Source of the DNA: JBKBUF01 sp046290815
GTDB taxonomy: Bacteria; Bacteroidota; Bacteroidia; Cytophagales; Cytophagaceae
DNA length: 64,000 nucleotides
Direction: 5' to 3'
Assembly (NCBI GenBank): GCA_046290815.1
Contig: JBKBUF010000001.1
Location: forward strand, 1-64,000
Shown here: positions 37,209 to 46,779 of the stretch, piece after piece
Position numbering within the stretch: the stretch's first letter is position 1
Layout: each line of letters begins with the position of its first letter
Translations under genes and position numbers: made by a program
The notes under the pieces: model-generated
Seen by the model: the letters and a program-made list of their open reading frames with translations, nothing else
What the model was told of the DNA's origin: nothing
Databases searched by the model: none

Positions 37209-39296
37209 TCAGTATTGTATAAGTTTTAGTGAGTGATTGATGTGTTTTCCTTTTATCTGAAGTATATATATTCCCGGATTTGGTAAAGGATCAATTTTGA
37301 AAGAGCTGATTCCCTCATCAAGTGTCGTGATTCTGACTGTTCTGCCTGAAATATCATTTATGTATGCCACAGCATCTGACTTAAGTGGTTCAGTCAGAAA
37401 TACCGAGCATTCCTGTTGAAATGGATTAGGATGAACTTTAATAGCAGATCCGCATTCCTGTGCCCATAGAATTTTACTATAATGCTTTTCACCGTTAACA
37501 TCGGATTGGACAATTCTGTAACATACAGAGGAAGATTCACCGGTTAAGTAATCGTCATAGGAATAATTGATTACACCGGAATTTTTATTTGCTGTTACAA
37601 CAGCAATGGTTTGAAATGAAAGACCATCATAAGATTTTTCAATCTCATAATTTGCAACATTAAAATCATTTTGCGCCTGCCAGTGCAGCCTTACTGTATT
37701 TTCTTCCGGGTATAAATAAAAATTAAGTATTCTAACCGGAAGTACCGAGCAGGTGGCACAATGGTCCATCACATCCTGAATGTTGCCGGATACTGTATAG
37801 TTCTCAAACCGTTTTTTTGCCGGTATGGTAAAATTGTTAAATGTAGTACCGGGTCCGATAGCCGGCCAGGGCAATGCACCGAAAAAGGATGGTTTGAAGC
37901 TATGATAATATGAATTAGGAACCGATGCAGGAGTACCTGCTTCAAGATTCCCATTGGCATTTCTGTTTGCAGCCCTTATAGTTCCGTTTATTGTACCATC
38001 ATAATTAAAATCAATTATAGTAGTACCGATAAGTTCATTGCCCTCCAGGTTTTGATTGTCGGAATCATTTTGCAATCGAACATTGGTCGGACCTTCTATC
38101 CTGTTTCGGAATAAAGTATTTCCCGGGCCTGCTCTTCCCCATGCATCTGTTATGGTAACACGTTGGACAATATTGCTTTCAAATAAGTTATAATAGGCAT
38201 AATGTCCATGAAGGGAAAGATCAGCAGGGATGCCTGCCAATGTCCATGTTGCCTCCAGAGAATAGTTATATCCATATACATTTCTGCCTGCACCTTCTTT
38301 GGCAATTAAGGCATGTCTGAGTTTACGGAAAACATTGTTTTCAATCAGACATTCTCCGACATGATCCTGACATAAAACCCCATACCCGTTTCCTCCCCCG
38401 CCATAATCTTTCTCCTCATAAAAATAACAACCTCTGATTTCAGCATTTCTGGTGTTATCAAGGTAAACATGATATCTGCCTGTTCTTAAACTGCGTATAC
38501 ATTTCATCCAGCAATTGGCTGTATATTCAAATAGAAAAGTCTCATTATTGGTACCTGAAGCCGCATCCTGTCTGTCAATAGTAAAAGATTCGAAGCCTGC
38601 ATGTTTTACAAGGTTGAGCTTATGTACAGTGATTACATCAGGAGAAGGATTATAATCAAGCGTGAAAGTTCTGTCTAAGGTTACTGTATTACCGCTTTTT
38701 GCTGTGATAACAAATAACTGACCTCTCAGATTGTCTGCCCATGTAGCAGGATCATTGGCGATGGCACCGTTTTCCTGTTCCATAAGTATATCATCTCCGA
38801 CATTAAAGGCCGATGCATTATTGAGGATCAAAGTATTTCCACCTTTGGCCAGTGCAGTGGTTACAGAAGCTGAAATGTTAAGCCGGCTGCCTTTAATGTT
38901 GAAACATTTTTTACCTCCGGATAGGATAAAGTTGAAGGTGGTGCCGGATACAGATTGTCCACGTATTACTCTATCAGAAGGAACATTGATTGTATTGGTG
39001 AACCTGTAGGTTCCGTTGGGAAAGAAAATAACTGCACCGGCCGGAGTATTGGTCAGGGCATTATTTAATTTAACAGAATTGTCTGTCACACCTGTATTAT
39101 CTCCACCGAAAACAGTAATGAAATTATAAATATCCCCTCTGCAAGGAATGCCTCCCTGAATTCCCGCTATATTCCATTCCACCCTTCTTGTTGCCGGAAT
39201 ATTCTGAGCAGATAATCCGGATGACAGAAATCCTGCTATGAAAATATAATAAATAGTAAAATTAATCTCGGTTAAGTGATATTTTGTTTTTTGCAT
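37209..39296 (-). CDS. Secreted right-handed beta-helix protein (Pectate_lyase_3-like) with T9SS domain
   Basis: A 695-residue exported protein. Signal peptide ~1-31 (YYIFIAGFLSSGLSAQ). The start of the domain (YNFITVFGGDNTGVTDNSVKLNNALTNTPAGAVIFFPNGTYRF broken by short variations) is the classic entry of the Pectate_lyase_3/beta-helix family used by several polysaccharide lyases and hydrolases. Parallel coils continue to ~490 (IRGCYFYEEKDYGG, CLIENNVFRKLRHAL, NLFESNIVQRV). A PVRILNFYLYPEE module and a T9SS domain (KVHPNPFQQECSV) end it. Lyase or hydrolase activity on the target polysaccharide is inferred from the locus, not from catalytic residues. Confidence 0.85.
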   Translation of the reverse strand: MQKTKYHLTEINFTIYYIFIAGFLSSGLSAQNIPATRRVEWNIAGIQGGIPCRGDIYNFITVFGGDNTGVTDNSVKLNNALTNTPAGAVIFFPNGTYRFTNTINVPSDRVIRGQSVSGTTFNFILSGGKKCFNIKGSRLNISASVTTALAKGGNTLILNNASAFNVGDDILMEQENGAIANDPATWADNLRGQLFVITAKSGNTVTLDRTFTLDYNPSPDVITVHKLNLVKHAGFESFTIDRQDAASGTNNETFLFEYTANCWMKCIRSLRTGRYHVYLDNTRNAEIRGCYFYEEKDYGGGGNGYGVLCQDHVGECLIENNVFRKLRHALIAKEGAGRNVYGYNYSLEATWTLAGIPADLSLHGHYAYYNLFESNIVQRVTITDAWGRAGPGNTLFRNRIEGPTNVRLQNDSDNQNLEGNELIGTTIIDFNYDGTINGTIRAANRNANGNLEAGTPASVPNSYYHSFKPSFFGALPWPAIGPGTTFNNFTIPAKKRFENYTVSGNIQDVMDHCATCSVLPVRILNFYLYPEENTVRLHWQAQNDFNVANYEIEKSYDGLSFQTIAVVTANKNSGVINYSYDDYLTGESSSVCYRIVQSDVNGEKHYSKILWAQECGSAIKVHPNPFQQECSVFLTEPLKSDAVAYINDISGRTVRITTLDEGISSFKIDPLPNPGIYILQIKGKHINHSLKLIQY

Positions 39297-39362
39297 AATA
39301 ATGCGGAAAAGTTTATATCATTTTCAAAATTAATTTTCGGGATTAGTAAAAGGATCAGGATT

Positions 39363-39388
39363 AAGCGCAGGCATTAAATCCTGCGCTT
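39363..39388. other. Hairpin in the 39.3-39.4 kb gap
   Basis: A perfect 9-bp GC-rich stem (AAGCGCAGG with CCTGCGCTT) and an 8-nt loop. It lacks a following T-tract on the leftward strand, so it is more likely a processing or attenuation structure inside the operon than a full terminator. Confidence 0.5.
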
Positions 39389-39426
39389 TTACAAACTGAG
39401 TATAAAACAAAGTAATCAGCAAAAGA

Positions 39427-40941
39427 TTATCTTATGATAATTTTTTCCAGTGAAACAAGGGCTCCTTCATTATAAATTCCGATCAGATAAAGGCCTTGTT
39501 GAAGTGAAGAAGTATTTATAGTAAGATTTCCGTTATTGATTTCATATTCGCCCATCAATGCACCTGTGCTGTTCATAAGCTTTACCTGTACATTAGTTGA
39601 ATTATCTTTCATGGAAAGCTGAACATATTCTTTAGCTGGCACAGGGAATATATTAACGAGCGATATCCCTTGAGCTTTGTTGGCTGATGCAGGTACACAT
39701 GAAATGGTTGGCTTGTTACCAACAGCAATATAGTCAACCGAAATGGTAGAAGATACTGCCGTGTTACCTGTGTAAAATGCAAGACCGATTCCATCTATAT
39801 CTGCAGGAAATCCAAGTGCGGTACCTGTAGCACCTGCACTGTTAAGATCACCATCAAAACCATAGTAAAAAGTGAGAGTATGCCATTTGCCGTCACCTGG
39901 CAATGATTTCGCTTCTCGTTGCCAGTTATTGCTCAGGTTAACAGTTCCATTGCCCACCTTGCCTCTGAATATTGCCCTTACAGGTACCGACACTCCATTG
40001 TTGTTAACTTTCGCCCTGATTCTGATTACGGCATCTGAAGAATTATTTAAAATGAATGATGAATCGTAGTTAATGGTCGAATAATTGCTTACCAGGTCTC
40101 CTGAGCTGTTTTGTACATCCAGCTGACCACAGTTTGCCCCTTCTGATCCGCCTGCACGTACAGCAGTTATTTGGCCTGAACTTATTTCAGTTCCGGTTAC
40201 TGCTTTGATATCGGAGGCAGTGGGACTGAAACTTTCCACAAGAATTGCTTGAGGATTGCTGCCTGAACTTTGATCTGTTTTGCAAGATGCATTTCCTGAT
40301 GAAGGAGATACTGATCCTATACTTATATAGTCAATGTATATAGGATGAGGAGTAAACCGATTAGAGGTGGCAGATCCTGTATTGAAACTAAAAGCTATTC
40401 CATCGAGCATTGCTCCGGGAAATCCAACGGCAGGGTTAGTTGTACAATCCGAACCTGAGTTTGATTTTAATTCATCTGTTCCTGAATAGTTAAAGACAAG
40501 CTCCTGCCAGTCGTTGTTAGAATTATTATAAGTTGCTTGTTTACTTGCCCATACACAGCTAAGATTTACCACAGATGTTCCACCCGGAGGAACACCTCTG
40601 AAAGCTGCACGAAAATTCATATTTCCTGCGGTTGTACGTAGCCTGATTTTTATAATTGCATTTTGTTTATCATCTATTTGCAATGGCTGCGGAAAAGTAT
40701 AATTGACCGACTGGAATCCATTGGAAAAACTATCTGTCTGACTGATTTTCAATTCACCGCATGATCCGAAATCACCTATTCTGGTGGCAGAAATTTTAGA
40801 TGCATTGCTTCCTGAAAAGTTTACCGGAGTTGGTGTCAAAGTAAACTGATCAACATATATCTGTGCCCAGGTGTTTGTCAAGGCAAGCATATTGATCAGA
40901 ACCATACCGAATATTATCTTAAAAATGATTTGGTGTTTCAT
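39427..40941 (-). CDS. Secreted double jelly-roll protein with T9SS domain
   Basis: A 504-residue exported protein. Signal peptide ~1-26 (IFGMVLINMLALTNTWAQ). It has two tandem homologous modules (~28-215 and ~230-410), each with a conserved SxxDAVIRIRxK/ QNAIIKIRLR strand, an FRG(K/V)PPG or FRGKVGNG turn, and an (I/V)DYI(S/A)(I/V)G ending. This is the build of CBM-type beta-sandwich domains. A T9SS domain follows (NIFPVPAKEYVQLS...QQGLYLIGIYN). No catalytic motif is visible, so it is probably a secreted carbohydrate-binding protein. It is the first gene of the run controlled by the 41008-41048 operator-promoter. Confidence 0.82.
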   Translation of the reverse strand: MKHQIIFKIIFGMVLINMLALTNTWAQIYVDQFTLTPTPVNFSGSNASKISATRIGDFGSCGELKISQTDSFSNGFQSVNYTFPQPLQIDDKQNAIIKIRLRTTAGNMNFRAAFRGVPPGGTSVVNLSCVWASKQATYNNSNNDWQELVFNYSGTDELKSNSGSDCTTNPAVGFPGAMLDGIAFSFNTGSATSNRFTPHPIYIDYISIGSVSPSSGNASCKTDQSSGSNPQAILVESFSPTASDIKAVTGTEISSGQITAVRAGGSEGANCGQLDVQNSSGDLVSNYSTINYDSSFILNNSSDAVIRIRAKVNNNGVSVPVRAIFRGKVGNGTVNLSNNWQREAKSLPGDGKWHTLTFYYGFDGDLNSAGATGTALGFPADIDGIGLAFYTGNTAVSSTISVDYIAVGNKPTISCVPASANKAQGISLVNIFPVPAKEYVQLSMKDNSTNVQVKLMNSTGALMGEYEINNGNLTINTSSLQQGLYLIGIYNEGALVSLEKIIIR

Positions 40942-41007
40942 AACAAACAGATTTATGTAAGTACAATTATTTTACGTACAAGAGAGATTGTTGATCCAAA
41001 CCTTTTC

Positions 41008-41048
41008 GTGTACGTTAACAAAGGTAATCCTCGCAGATTTAAAATCAA
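41008..41048 (-). promoter_or_regulatory. Operator-promoter for the 39427 gene run
   Basis: Palindrome variant GTGTACGTTAAC at 41008-41019. On the minus strand the -7 element is TACCTTTG (41019-41026) and the -33 TTG is at 41046-41048, with a 19-bp spacer. A related half site, TACGTACA, lies at 40973-40980, between the operator and the start codon. Confidence 0.75.
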
Positions 41049-41152
41049 AGTGTTTTTCAAAAAGAATTTTTTAAAATCGACAGATTAAGTAAAAAAGCCG
41101 GACTATTTGTGCTTAGGAAAAGCCTAAAATAAGAAAACCAAAGGTCATGCTT

Positions 41153-42079
41153 TTATGGTTGAAAAGGATAATTCCCGGTAATAACCAGATAATCCATATA
41201 TATATCAGAATGCCCTCCGGGTTTAGATGCCTTAAGCATTAACCTCACTTTTCCGATTTTGTCAGGAATCAGAGAGGTAGTCGTATTACCTGATGGATCA
41301 AAGTCTGAAAGTTTAACGCTAACAAGTTTCCATCCTGACCAATCAACATTAACTACGGCTGTCCAATTGGGACCTGATGTACCTGTACCTTCAAATAAGC
41401 GAATATCCAACCTTGAACCCGGACCCCCTTTTATGTATATGTTAAGATAGACTTTATCAGCAGGAAGAGATGGTAGCGGTGAGGTCAGATCTTTGCTTGT
41501 AATCTGTCCCATCAGATAATTATTATCCTTATCTGTTCCATACCAATGATAAGACTGCAATCCTTCCGGAGGAAAGATTTTGTTAGTATCTGCATAATAA
41601 TGTTCCGGTGCGTCTGCATTGAAGGAATAGGTCCAATAATTTGAATCTTCGAAATCAGATATTAAAAGGTCGCCTGACTTGACTGGAATACCCAAGGCAG
41701 TAATTTTAAATTCAGGTCCTGAAATTGGCGTTCTGCAAGGTATTTGCAAATATGTAGTTACCGGTTCTTTTCTGAAAAAATATACTGTGTCGGTTGACCC
41801 ATTCCACACCACATCTAATTCTCTTCCCGTTCCTGATATGGTTTTCACTGCACCGGAAGTTTTTCCTTTTAAAATAATTTTCCATGGTGCTTCTTCTGAA
41901 AAAGTAGCGGTAAATCTTTGTCCGATGGCAAGGTCTGCTTCTGTATGTGTTGACTCCAGAGGGCTGATAATAGCAAATTGTTCTGATACACCACAGATAT
42001 CCGGCCCGATAGTTTCCATATTATTATGCTTACAGGAAAACAACGCTAAACAGATTAATATGAAAATGTATTTTTGCAT
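41153..42079 (-). CDS. Outer-membrane lipoprotein with C-terminal jelly-roll module
   Basis: A 308-residue lipoprotein: signal sequence FILICLALFSC with lipobox Cys16. The N-terminal half has the pattern ISPLESTHTEADLAIGQRFTATF and GKTSGAVKTISGTG. The second half (LLISDFEDSNYWTYSF...IYMDYLVITGNYPFQP) reads as a carbohydrate-binding-type sandwich. It is a paralogue of the 42169 product, sharing the GPE/GPD start, LLISDFE, LNIYI(N/K)G(G/L)P and P(F)(Q/E)P end. It is probably surface-exposed and part of the polysaccharide-binding apparatus in place of SusD. This is inference from the locus. Confidence 0.8.
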   Translation of the reverse strand: MQKYIFILICLALFSCKHNNMETIGPDICGVSEQFAIISPLESTHTEADLAIGQRFTATFSEEAPWKIILKGKTSGAVKTISGTGRELDVVWNGSTDTVYFFRKEPVTTYLQIPCRTPISGPEFKITALGIPVKSGDLLISDFEDSNYWTYSFNADAPEHYYADTNKIFPPEGLQSYHWYGTDKDNNYLMGQITSKDLTSPLPSLPADKVYLNIYIKGGPGSRLDIRLFEGTGTSGPNWTAVVNVDWSGWKLVSVKLSDFDPSGNTTTSLIPDKIGKVRLMLKASKPGGHSDIYMDYLVITGNYPFQP

Positions 42080-42085
42080 GGATAA

Positions 42086-42168
42086 AAGTGTTAAGGTGTT
42101 AATGTGTTAATGTGTTAAGGTGTATTTAAACTTTGAACTTTAAACTTTTAACTTTAAACTTTTAACTT
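42086..42168. repeat. Octamer array ATGTGTTA and heptamer array TTAAACT side by side
   Basis: Units AGGTGTTA, ATGTGTTA, ATGTGTTA then AGGTGTAT (8 bp each, ~42093-42124) are followed by six 7-bp units TTAAACT, TTGAACT, TTAAACT then TTTAACT and so on (~42126-42167). They fill the gap between the two lipoprotein genes. Confidence 0.85.
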
Positions 42169-43107
42169 TCACGGTTCAAAAGGACCGTCATTGGTGAAAA
42201 TAATATAATCCACATTTGCTTCTACAACATTACCAGCGGGAGATGATTTTAAAAGCATGCTCATCCCGCTTATATTTTCTGAATTTTGTCCATTTGTCTG
42301 AGCTGAAGAAGTCAATTGAAAGGCTGTATAAAGCAAACTCACAAGTTTCCATCCTGTCCAGGTAATAAATTGTTCATAGGTATATGCATCTCCATCATTT
42401 TCAAATATTCTTATATCTAACCTGGTGTTGGGTAATCCGTTGATGTATAAATTAAGATAAAGATTATCCGGTTTTCCTGAAAGTCCATATGGCAACTGTG
42501 TATGTGTCATTCCTCCCACCCCTGTTCCTCCGTTATAATCATTTCCTTTCATATGAAAATAAGATGAACCTTGCGGAGTATGTAATTCCGATTGAACTCC
42601 CCTTGATATCATCTTTCCTGCGGTCCAAAATGTTGACCACACAGGTACAATACCCCCGCCCTCAAAATCTGATATCAATAAACCTTCATACAATTTAGTC
42701 TTTACAATTTCAAATGTATCAGTCAGAATAGAATTGCTTCCGTAAAAAGTTAATTGAGCAAGTACCTTTTCATTTTTACGGAACAGATATATATTATCCG
42801 AATTTCCTGGCCAAAGAGTATTTATACTATCAAGATGCTCTGAGGTTCCTTTAAACATTTTTACTGCCTGCGACTCCAGTCCGGTGATAAGCAAATTCCA
42901 GGAAACCCGATGACTGAAATGAGATTTGAAATATACGGGTGCAGAAGTAAAGTCAACTTGTTCTGAAGATGCTTGAAATTGATCTCCTGTAACGGAAAAA
43001 TTTTCAGGAGCTGCTATTACTTCCGGGCCGATATACTCTTCATCTTTCAAAGTACGACAACCTGAAATCAATATTATGCATAAAATGTAAAAACAAATCT
43101 TATTCAC
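42169..43107 (-). CDS. Outer-membrane lipoprotein, paralogue of the 41153 product
   Basis: A 312-residue lipoprotein with signal FYILCIILISGC (Cys17). The N-terminal part (VTGDQFQASSEQVDF...WNLLITGLESQAVKMFKGTSEHLDS) and the C-terminal sandwich (GLLISDFEGGGIVPVWSTFW...NVDYIIFTNDGPFEP) parallel the neighbouring lipoprotein. Identity appears modest, so this is an old duplication. It lies 15 bp after the stop of the barrel gene at 43123 and is co-transcribed with it. I infer a surface glycan-binding role with the two outer-membrane barrels; no direct evidence is visible. Confidence 0.8.
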   Translation of the reverse strand: MNKICFYILCIILISGCRTLKDEEYIGPEVIAAPENFSVTGDQFQASSEQVDFTSAPVYFKSHFSHRVSWNLLITGLESQAVKMFKGTSEHLDSINTLWPGNSDNIYLFRKNEKVLAQLTFYGSNSILTDTFEIVKTKLYEGLLISDFEGGGIVPVWSTFWTAGKMISRGVQSELHTPQGSSYFHMKGNDYNGGTGVGGMTHTQLPYGLSGKPDNLYLNLYINGLPNTRLDIRIFENDGDAYTYEQFITWTGWKLVSLLYTAFQLTSSAQTNGQNSENISGMSMLLKSSPAGNVVEANVDYIIFTNDGPFEP

Positions 43108-43122
43108 GATTTTGATATTATA

Positions 43123-44826
43123 TTAAAACCACATGCTGTAATTAATAAAAACTTGCCCGATATCATAATTATTGGAATCTGACAGATGGTCATTAATCCT
43201 TATTAAATTTCCATGAACAGTTACAAAGGACTTATCCGTAAATCTGTACCTCAGTCCTAATGCCATAATATTTTGGGATAAGTCCATATTTACCCAGTTA
43301 TAGCCCACGGCATTATTATACTGGTCTCTTATCATCAGATATTCACTACCGGAGGCATGAAGCCATTTATAACCTGCAAGAACATCAAGATCCTTTATGG
43401 TTTCGATGCTTATACCTGCATCTAATAAAACAGAATTGAAATCTACAGGGGCAAATCCATCTCTTTTTGAATTTTCTGATTTAATTCCACCACTTATAAT
43501 TACTTTTCTGCCCAATCCTGTTAAGGTATGAATGTTTAATATCCCTCCTCCTCTTATTAATCGATATTTTCTTAATTTAGATGTACCCTCTCCTATAATG
43601 TCAGATAAAAAATATGCGCTTACATTCAATTCATATATTTTCTTTGCATCTGTTTTTGAAAGCTCTGTTATCAATCCTTTTCTGTTGGGTGTGGCAATTC
43701 CATAAGGCAGAACCAAATTATATTGTGGTAATACCGTGAAAAGTATGGGAGAAATAGCCTGATTATACATCCTTTCCTGACTAAGACGATCAAACAGGTT
43801 TTGACCTCTCATGTTGTTATTGACCTGAGGAAAAAAGTCCGGTGCAGTGCCCGGGTTAATCCTTTGCGTCTGAGCCGCAGGGCTACTAAATTGCGGACCT
43901 ACATTGATATAACCGACAGTTAATATTACTCCCTTGCTTTTATCCTCTGCCGATAACCTAACATTTGTAAAAAAATCTTTGTATGCAACCACAGTATCCT
44001 GTTTTACATGTTCAAAGTTGTAAGTTGAAATCCCTGATTCTCCTTTCAGGCTTAATCTGAGATTTTCAACGGAAAGTTTTGCCAGATAATTTCCTGAAAA
44101 CACATGATTGCGGTAATTCACAGTAGTGGTCGGCGGAGCATTATCGAAAAATCCGGAGTAATTTATCCCTATTTTCAGCAATTCATTTTTAATAAAGTTC
44201 GCAGAAGCACCGGAAAGGAATCGGTCAGGAATGCCTGAGTTGGTGGATTGTCTGGTACGGGAAAAAAATCCATATAACTCTAGTCCGCTGGTACTGTCAA
44301 CAGGCAAAAATGATTTTGCCTGAATACCCTGTACTCTCCAATTATTGCCACTTATAAAGTTTTCATACTCTGCAATTCTCCTTCTGACAGAAAAAATTTC
44401 AGATTCGTACTGATGAAAGATTTCATTGGAATTGTATACAGTATAAGGCGTCATAACAACGTCAATATCTCCAAGAGAATATAATAATTTATTTCTTAAG
44501 CTTCCTTCAATTCTAAACTGACGGACATTTACCAATGACCCGGCTCCGAAAAACTGTCCGAAGTTGTTCCTCGCCCGGAATTCTGCTCTTACTTTAAATG
44601 ACTCCGATGGTTTTACATTTATTCCGAAATCGAGAAGCGTATAACCACTAATGGCCCTTCTGGGTGTAATGGAATCGTTCTTCACTACATTGCCGTCCAG
44701 CCTGTCATTAGTTATCACTGCTCTTCCTGCTCCATCGAAAAACAAGATTTGCCCTGATGTATCAGTACCAAAACCTGATAAGAACAAAATAAAAATTATG
44801 TACCGGTAAATCCGTGTTATTTTCAT
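43123..44826 (-). CDS. Outer-membrane beta-barrel protein (567 aa)
   Basis: Signal peptide ~1-25 (YIIFILFLSGFGTDTSGQ), then about 540 residues of alternating polar/hydrophobic strands such as GYTLLDFGINV, FKVRAEFRARNNFGQ and NLRLSLKGESGI. It ends in the aromatic outer-membrane signature YSMWF. There is no TonB plug or CarboxypepD-like start, so it is not SusC. It lies 2 bp from the next barrel gene, and the two are surely co-expressed. It could be a porin for oligosaccharides or an assembly partner. The family is not recognised. Confidence 0.75.
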   Translation of the reverse strand: MKITRIYRYIIFILFLSGFGTDTSGQILFFDGAGRAVITNDRLDGNVVKNDSITPRRAISGYTLLDFGINVKPSESFKVRAEFRARNNFGQFFGAGSLVNVRQFRIEGSLRNKLLYSLGDIDVVMTPYTVYNSNEIFHQYESEIFSVRRRIAEYENFISGNNWRVQGIQAKSFLPVDSTSGLELYGFFSRTRQSTNSGIPDRFLSGASANFIKNELLKIGINYSGFFDNAPPTTTVNYRNHVFSGNYLAKLSVENLRLSLKGESGISTYNFEHVKQDTVVAYKDFFTNVRLSAEDKSKGVILTVGYINVGPQFSSPAAQTQRINPGTAPDFFPQVNNNMRGQNLFDRLSQERMYNQAISPILFTVLPQYNLVLPYGIATPNRKGLITELSKTDAKKIYELNVSAYFLSDIIGEGTSKLRKYRLIRGGGILNIHTLTGLGRKVIISGGIKSENSKRDGFAPVDFNSVLLDAGISIETIKDLDVLAGYKWLHASGSEYLMIRDQYNNAVGYNWVNMDLSQNIMALGLRYRFTDKSFVTVHGNLIRINDHLSDSNNYDIGQVFINYSMWF

Positions 44827-44828
44827 AA

Positions 44829-46754
44829 TTAGAAAAATACTTTTAATTCAATATGAGTTTCCTGACCTTTGAATCTGTCTGAAAGGAAGTTTTTATCTTC
44901 ATGTCTGATCCATCGATGTCTTATATATATTCCTGCCCTGTCGGCAAAATCATAATCAAGTCCGAGTCCGTATCCGATTGATTGCTGATCAATGGGATTA
45001 CCTGTTTCAGGAGAAAGCATAGTCCTGTTGTTGGCAGTGATGGTTTCCAAACTAAAGCTCCCCAGGATAACGAGTTTTCTTGTTATAAGGTAGAAGGCAG
45101 AAAATTCTTCATAAAAAGTCCGAACAAACATACTTTCATTAAATCCCGGAAGCGGACTGAACTTTTCGCCTACAGAACCATAATGATTATAATTTGCAAG
45201 TATCAGATCGCGGTTTAAAACCTTAATCATATATTTTGCTGTAAATTCCAGATTGTTGTATGACTTTCGGTAATTTGAAATACTATCCTGCACAGTAATT
45301 CTGAGATAACTTCTTCTGTTTCTATTGCTGATATTCTGGTATGGACCTGTATTGTTGGTAAAAGGCCTGAACCTTGACCTGGTAAAAGCATACGAACGGT
45401 ACTGCACAGATATAACGTTGCTGGTGTTTTCCAATTCCTGATTCATTGCTGAGCCAAACTCAAGTTTAATTCTTCCGAATTTTTCCTCCAACCTTAGGGC
45501 CCCTCCCTGCCTGTTGTTAGAAGTCATTCCAATTTCCTGCAGAACATTTAAGTCAAGGTTATTATCAGTGGCAGGATTTCTATGATATCCTCCGGAAGGG
45601 GTTTCCATGTTACTTTGCATAAATGCTGCTTCCTGACTTACAACGTTTCTCCCGATTGAATAAAACTGCAAATAAACCGGAACCTTAGTCACACTTTTAT
45701 CAATTTCTATTCGGAAATCCACAGCTCTATCCCATTCAGAATTATGGATAGGATTAGTTACTCTTCCTGCACCCAATTCTGTAATTATTCTGAACCTTGC
45801 AAATCGAAGTCTGAAATCTGATGTAATAATTTCTCTGTTATCTTTGACATGACGGACTGCATCAGCATCACCCATACTACCATAGTAGTTTATTCCAACC
45901 TTATGCTGTCTGAATCCTTTGTCGATTCTGGATACAAAAAGAAAATAGGCCGGATTATTATTTATATCGTTACCAACCACAGTACGATTACTTCTTCCGT
46001 AAAATACTAATGCACCAAAGCCCCCTGGTAAACCTGAAGCATCGAAGGTAAACCCTTGCACGGGTGCACCTACAAATCTTTCATCGGTTCGGATTCCCGG
46101 GTTCTTATGGTAATTAAGATATTTTTTTACGGAGCTGTTATGCCAATCCCAAGGTAGTTTTTCAAACGGATCCACCCTGAAGTTTTTGTTGCTCAAAGTC
46201 ATTGGTGAAACCGATAGCCAGTTTGCTCCACCACCTGCCACCAATCTAAATGTGCCGAAGTCGGTATACTTTATTCCTTCAAATCTTAATAACTCTCTTA
46301 TGAATGCCCCTCTGGCTGTATCGCCAAGTTGACCTGTAAACAGGTGGCGGTTGGAATATCCTACCCTAAAAACAGAACCATGAATGGGTCTTCCTTCTAT
46401 TTCAAGTTCCATTAAAGGCGGGCCGGTACTATTTCCGGTTGGTGTCGCCGCAGGATATGCCAGGGTAGCAAGATTTCTTAATGGAGTAGCAAGATCTGCG
46501 TAAGCATAATCCATCTGCCGGTAAAATGCCATAAACTGAACAATACCACTTACTCTTATTGTTGATAATGCTTCTGAAGGAAATAGAGAATTTTTGAGAT
46601 CGTTAACCGAGGAAAAAGAAAATGAAGGAAACAGCTCCTTCTTTTTGAAAGAAGTATCTGCATTTGTAACATCAAAAGAAGTATCCTGAGAATGGGCTGA
46701 CAAATACCAGAATAAACAGCCAACCTGCAGGATTATTTTAATAAAAATCTTCAA
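44829..46754 (-). CDS. Outer-membrane beta-barrel protein (641 aa)
   Basis: Signal peptide ~1-22 (IILQVGCLFWYLSAHSQ), then strands typical of a barrel (STIRVSGIVQFMAFYRQMDY, GSVFRVGYSNRHLF, FRLVAGGGANW, RIRFARFRIITELGAG). It ends with an aromatic-rich HIELKVFF, the usual insertion signal. A short N-terminal region before residue ~65 may be a linker. No TonB box or plug is seen. It is paired with the 43123 gene (2-bp gap) downstream of the 987-residue beta-helix gene. The barrel type is not identified. A transport or secretion-pore role is inference. Confidence 0.75.
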   Translation of the reverse strand: MKIFIKIILQVGCLFWYLSAHSQDTSFDVTNADTSFKKKELFPSFSFSSVNDLKNSLFPSEALSTIRVSGIVQFMAFYRQMDYAYADLATPLRNLATLAYPAATPTGNSTGPPLMELEIEGRPIHGSVFRVGYSNRHLFTGQLGDTARGAFIRELLRFEGIKYTDFGTFRLVAGGGANWLSVSPMTLSNKNFRVDPFEKLPWDWHNSSVKKYLNYHKNPGIRTDERFVGAPVQGFTFDASGLPGGFGALVFYGRSNRTVVGNDINNNPAYFLFVSRIDKGFRQHKVGINYYGSMGDADAVRHVKDNREIITSDFRLRFARFRIITELGAGRVTNPIHNSEWDRAVDFRIEIDKSVTKVPVYLQFYSIGRNVVSQEAAFMQSNMETPSGGYHRNPATDNNLDLNVLQEIGMTSNNRQGGALRLEEKFGRIKLEFGSAMNQELENTSNVISVQYRSYAFTRSRFRPFTNNTGPYQNISNRNRRSYLRITVQDSISNYRKSYNNLEFTAKYMIKVLNRDLILANYNHYGSVGEKFSPLPGFNESMFVRTFYEEFSAFYLITRKLVILGSFSLETITANNRTMLSPETGNPIDQQSIGYGLGLDYDFADRAGIYIRHRWIRHEDKNFLSDRFKGQETHIELKVFF

Positions 46755-46779
46755 AGGAAAAATTTTATGCTATGAATAA

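Noticed and set aside
39363..39388. Intrinsic terminator splitting the 39427 and 37209 genes
   Set aside because: No T-tract follows on the leftward strand, so full termination is not supported.
40973..40980. Second LacI-type operator near the 39427 gene
   Set aside because: Only a half site (TACGTACA) is present; the mirrored half is missing.
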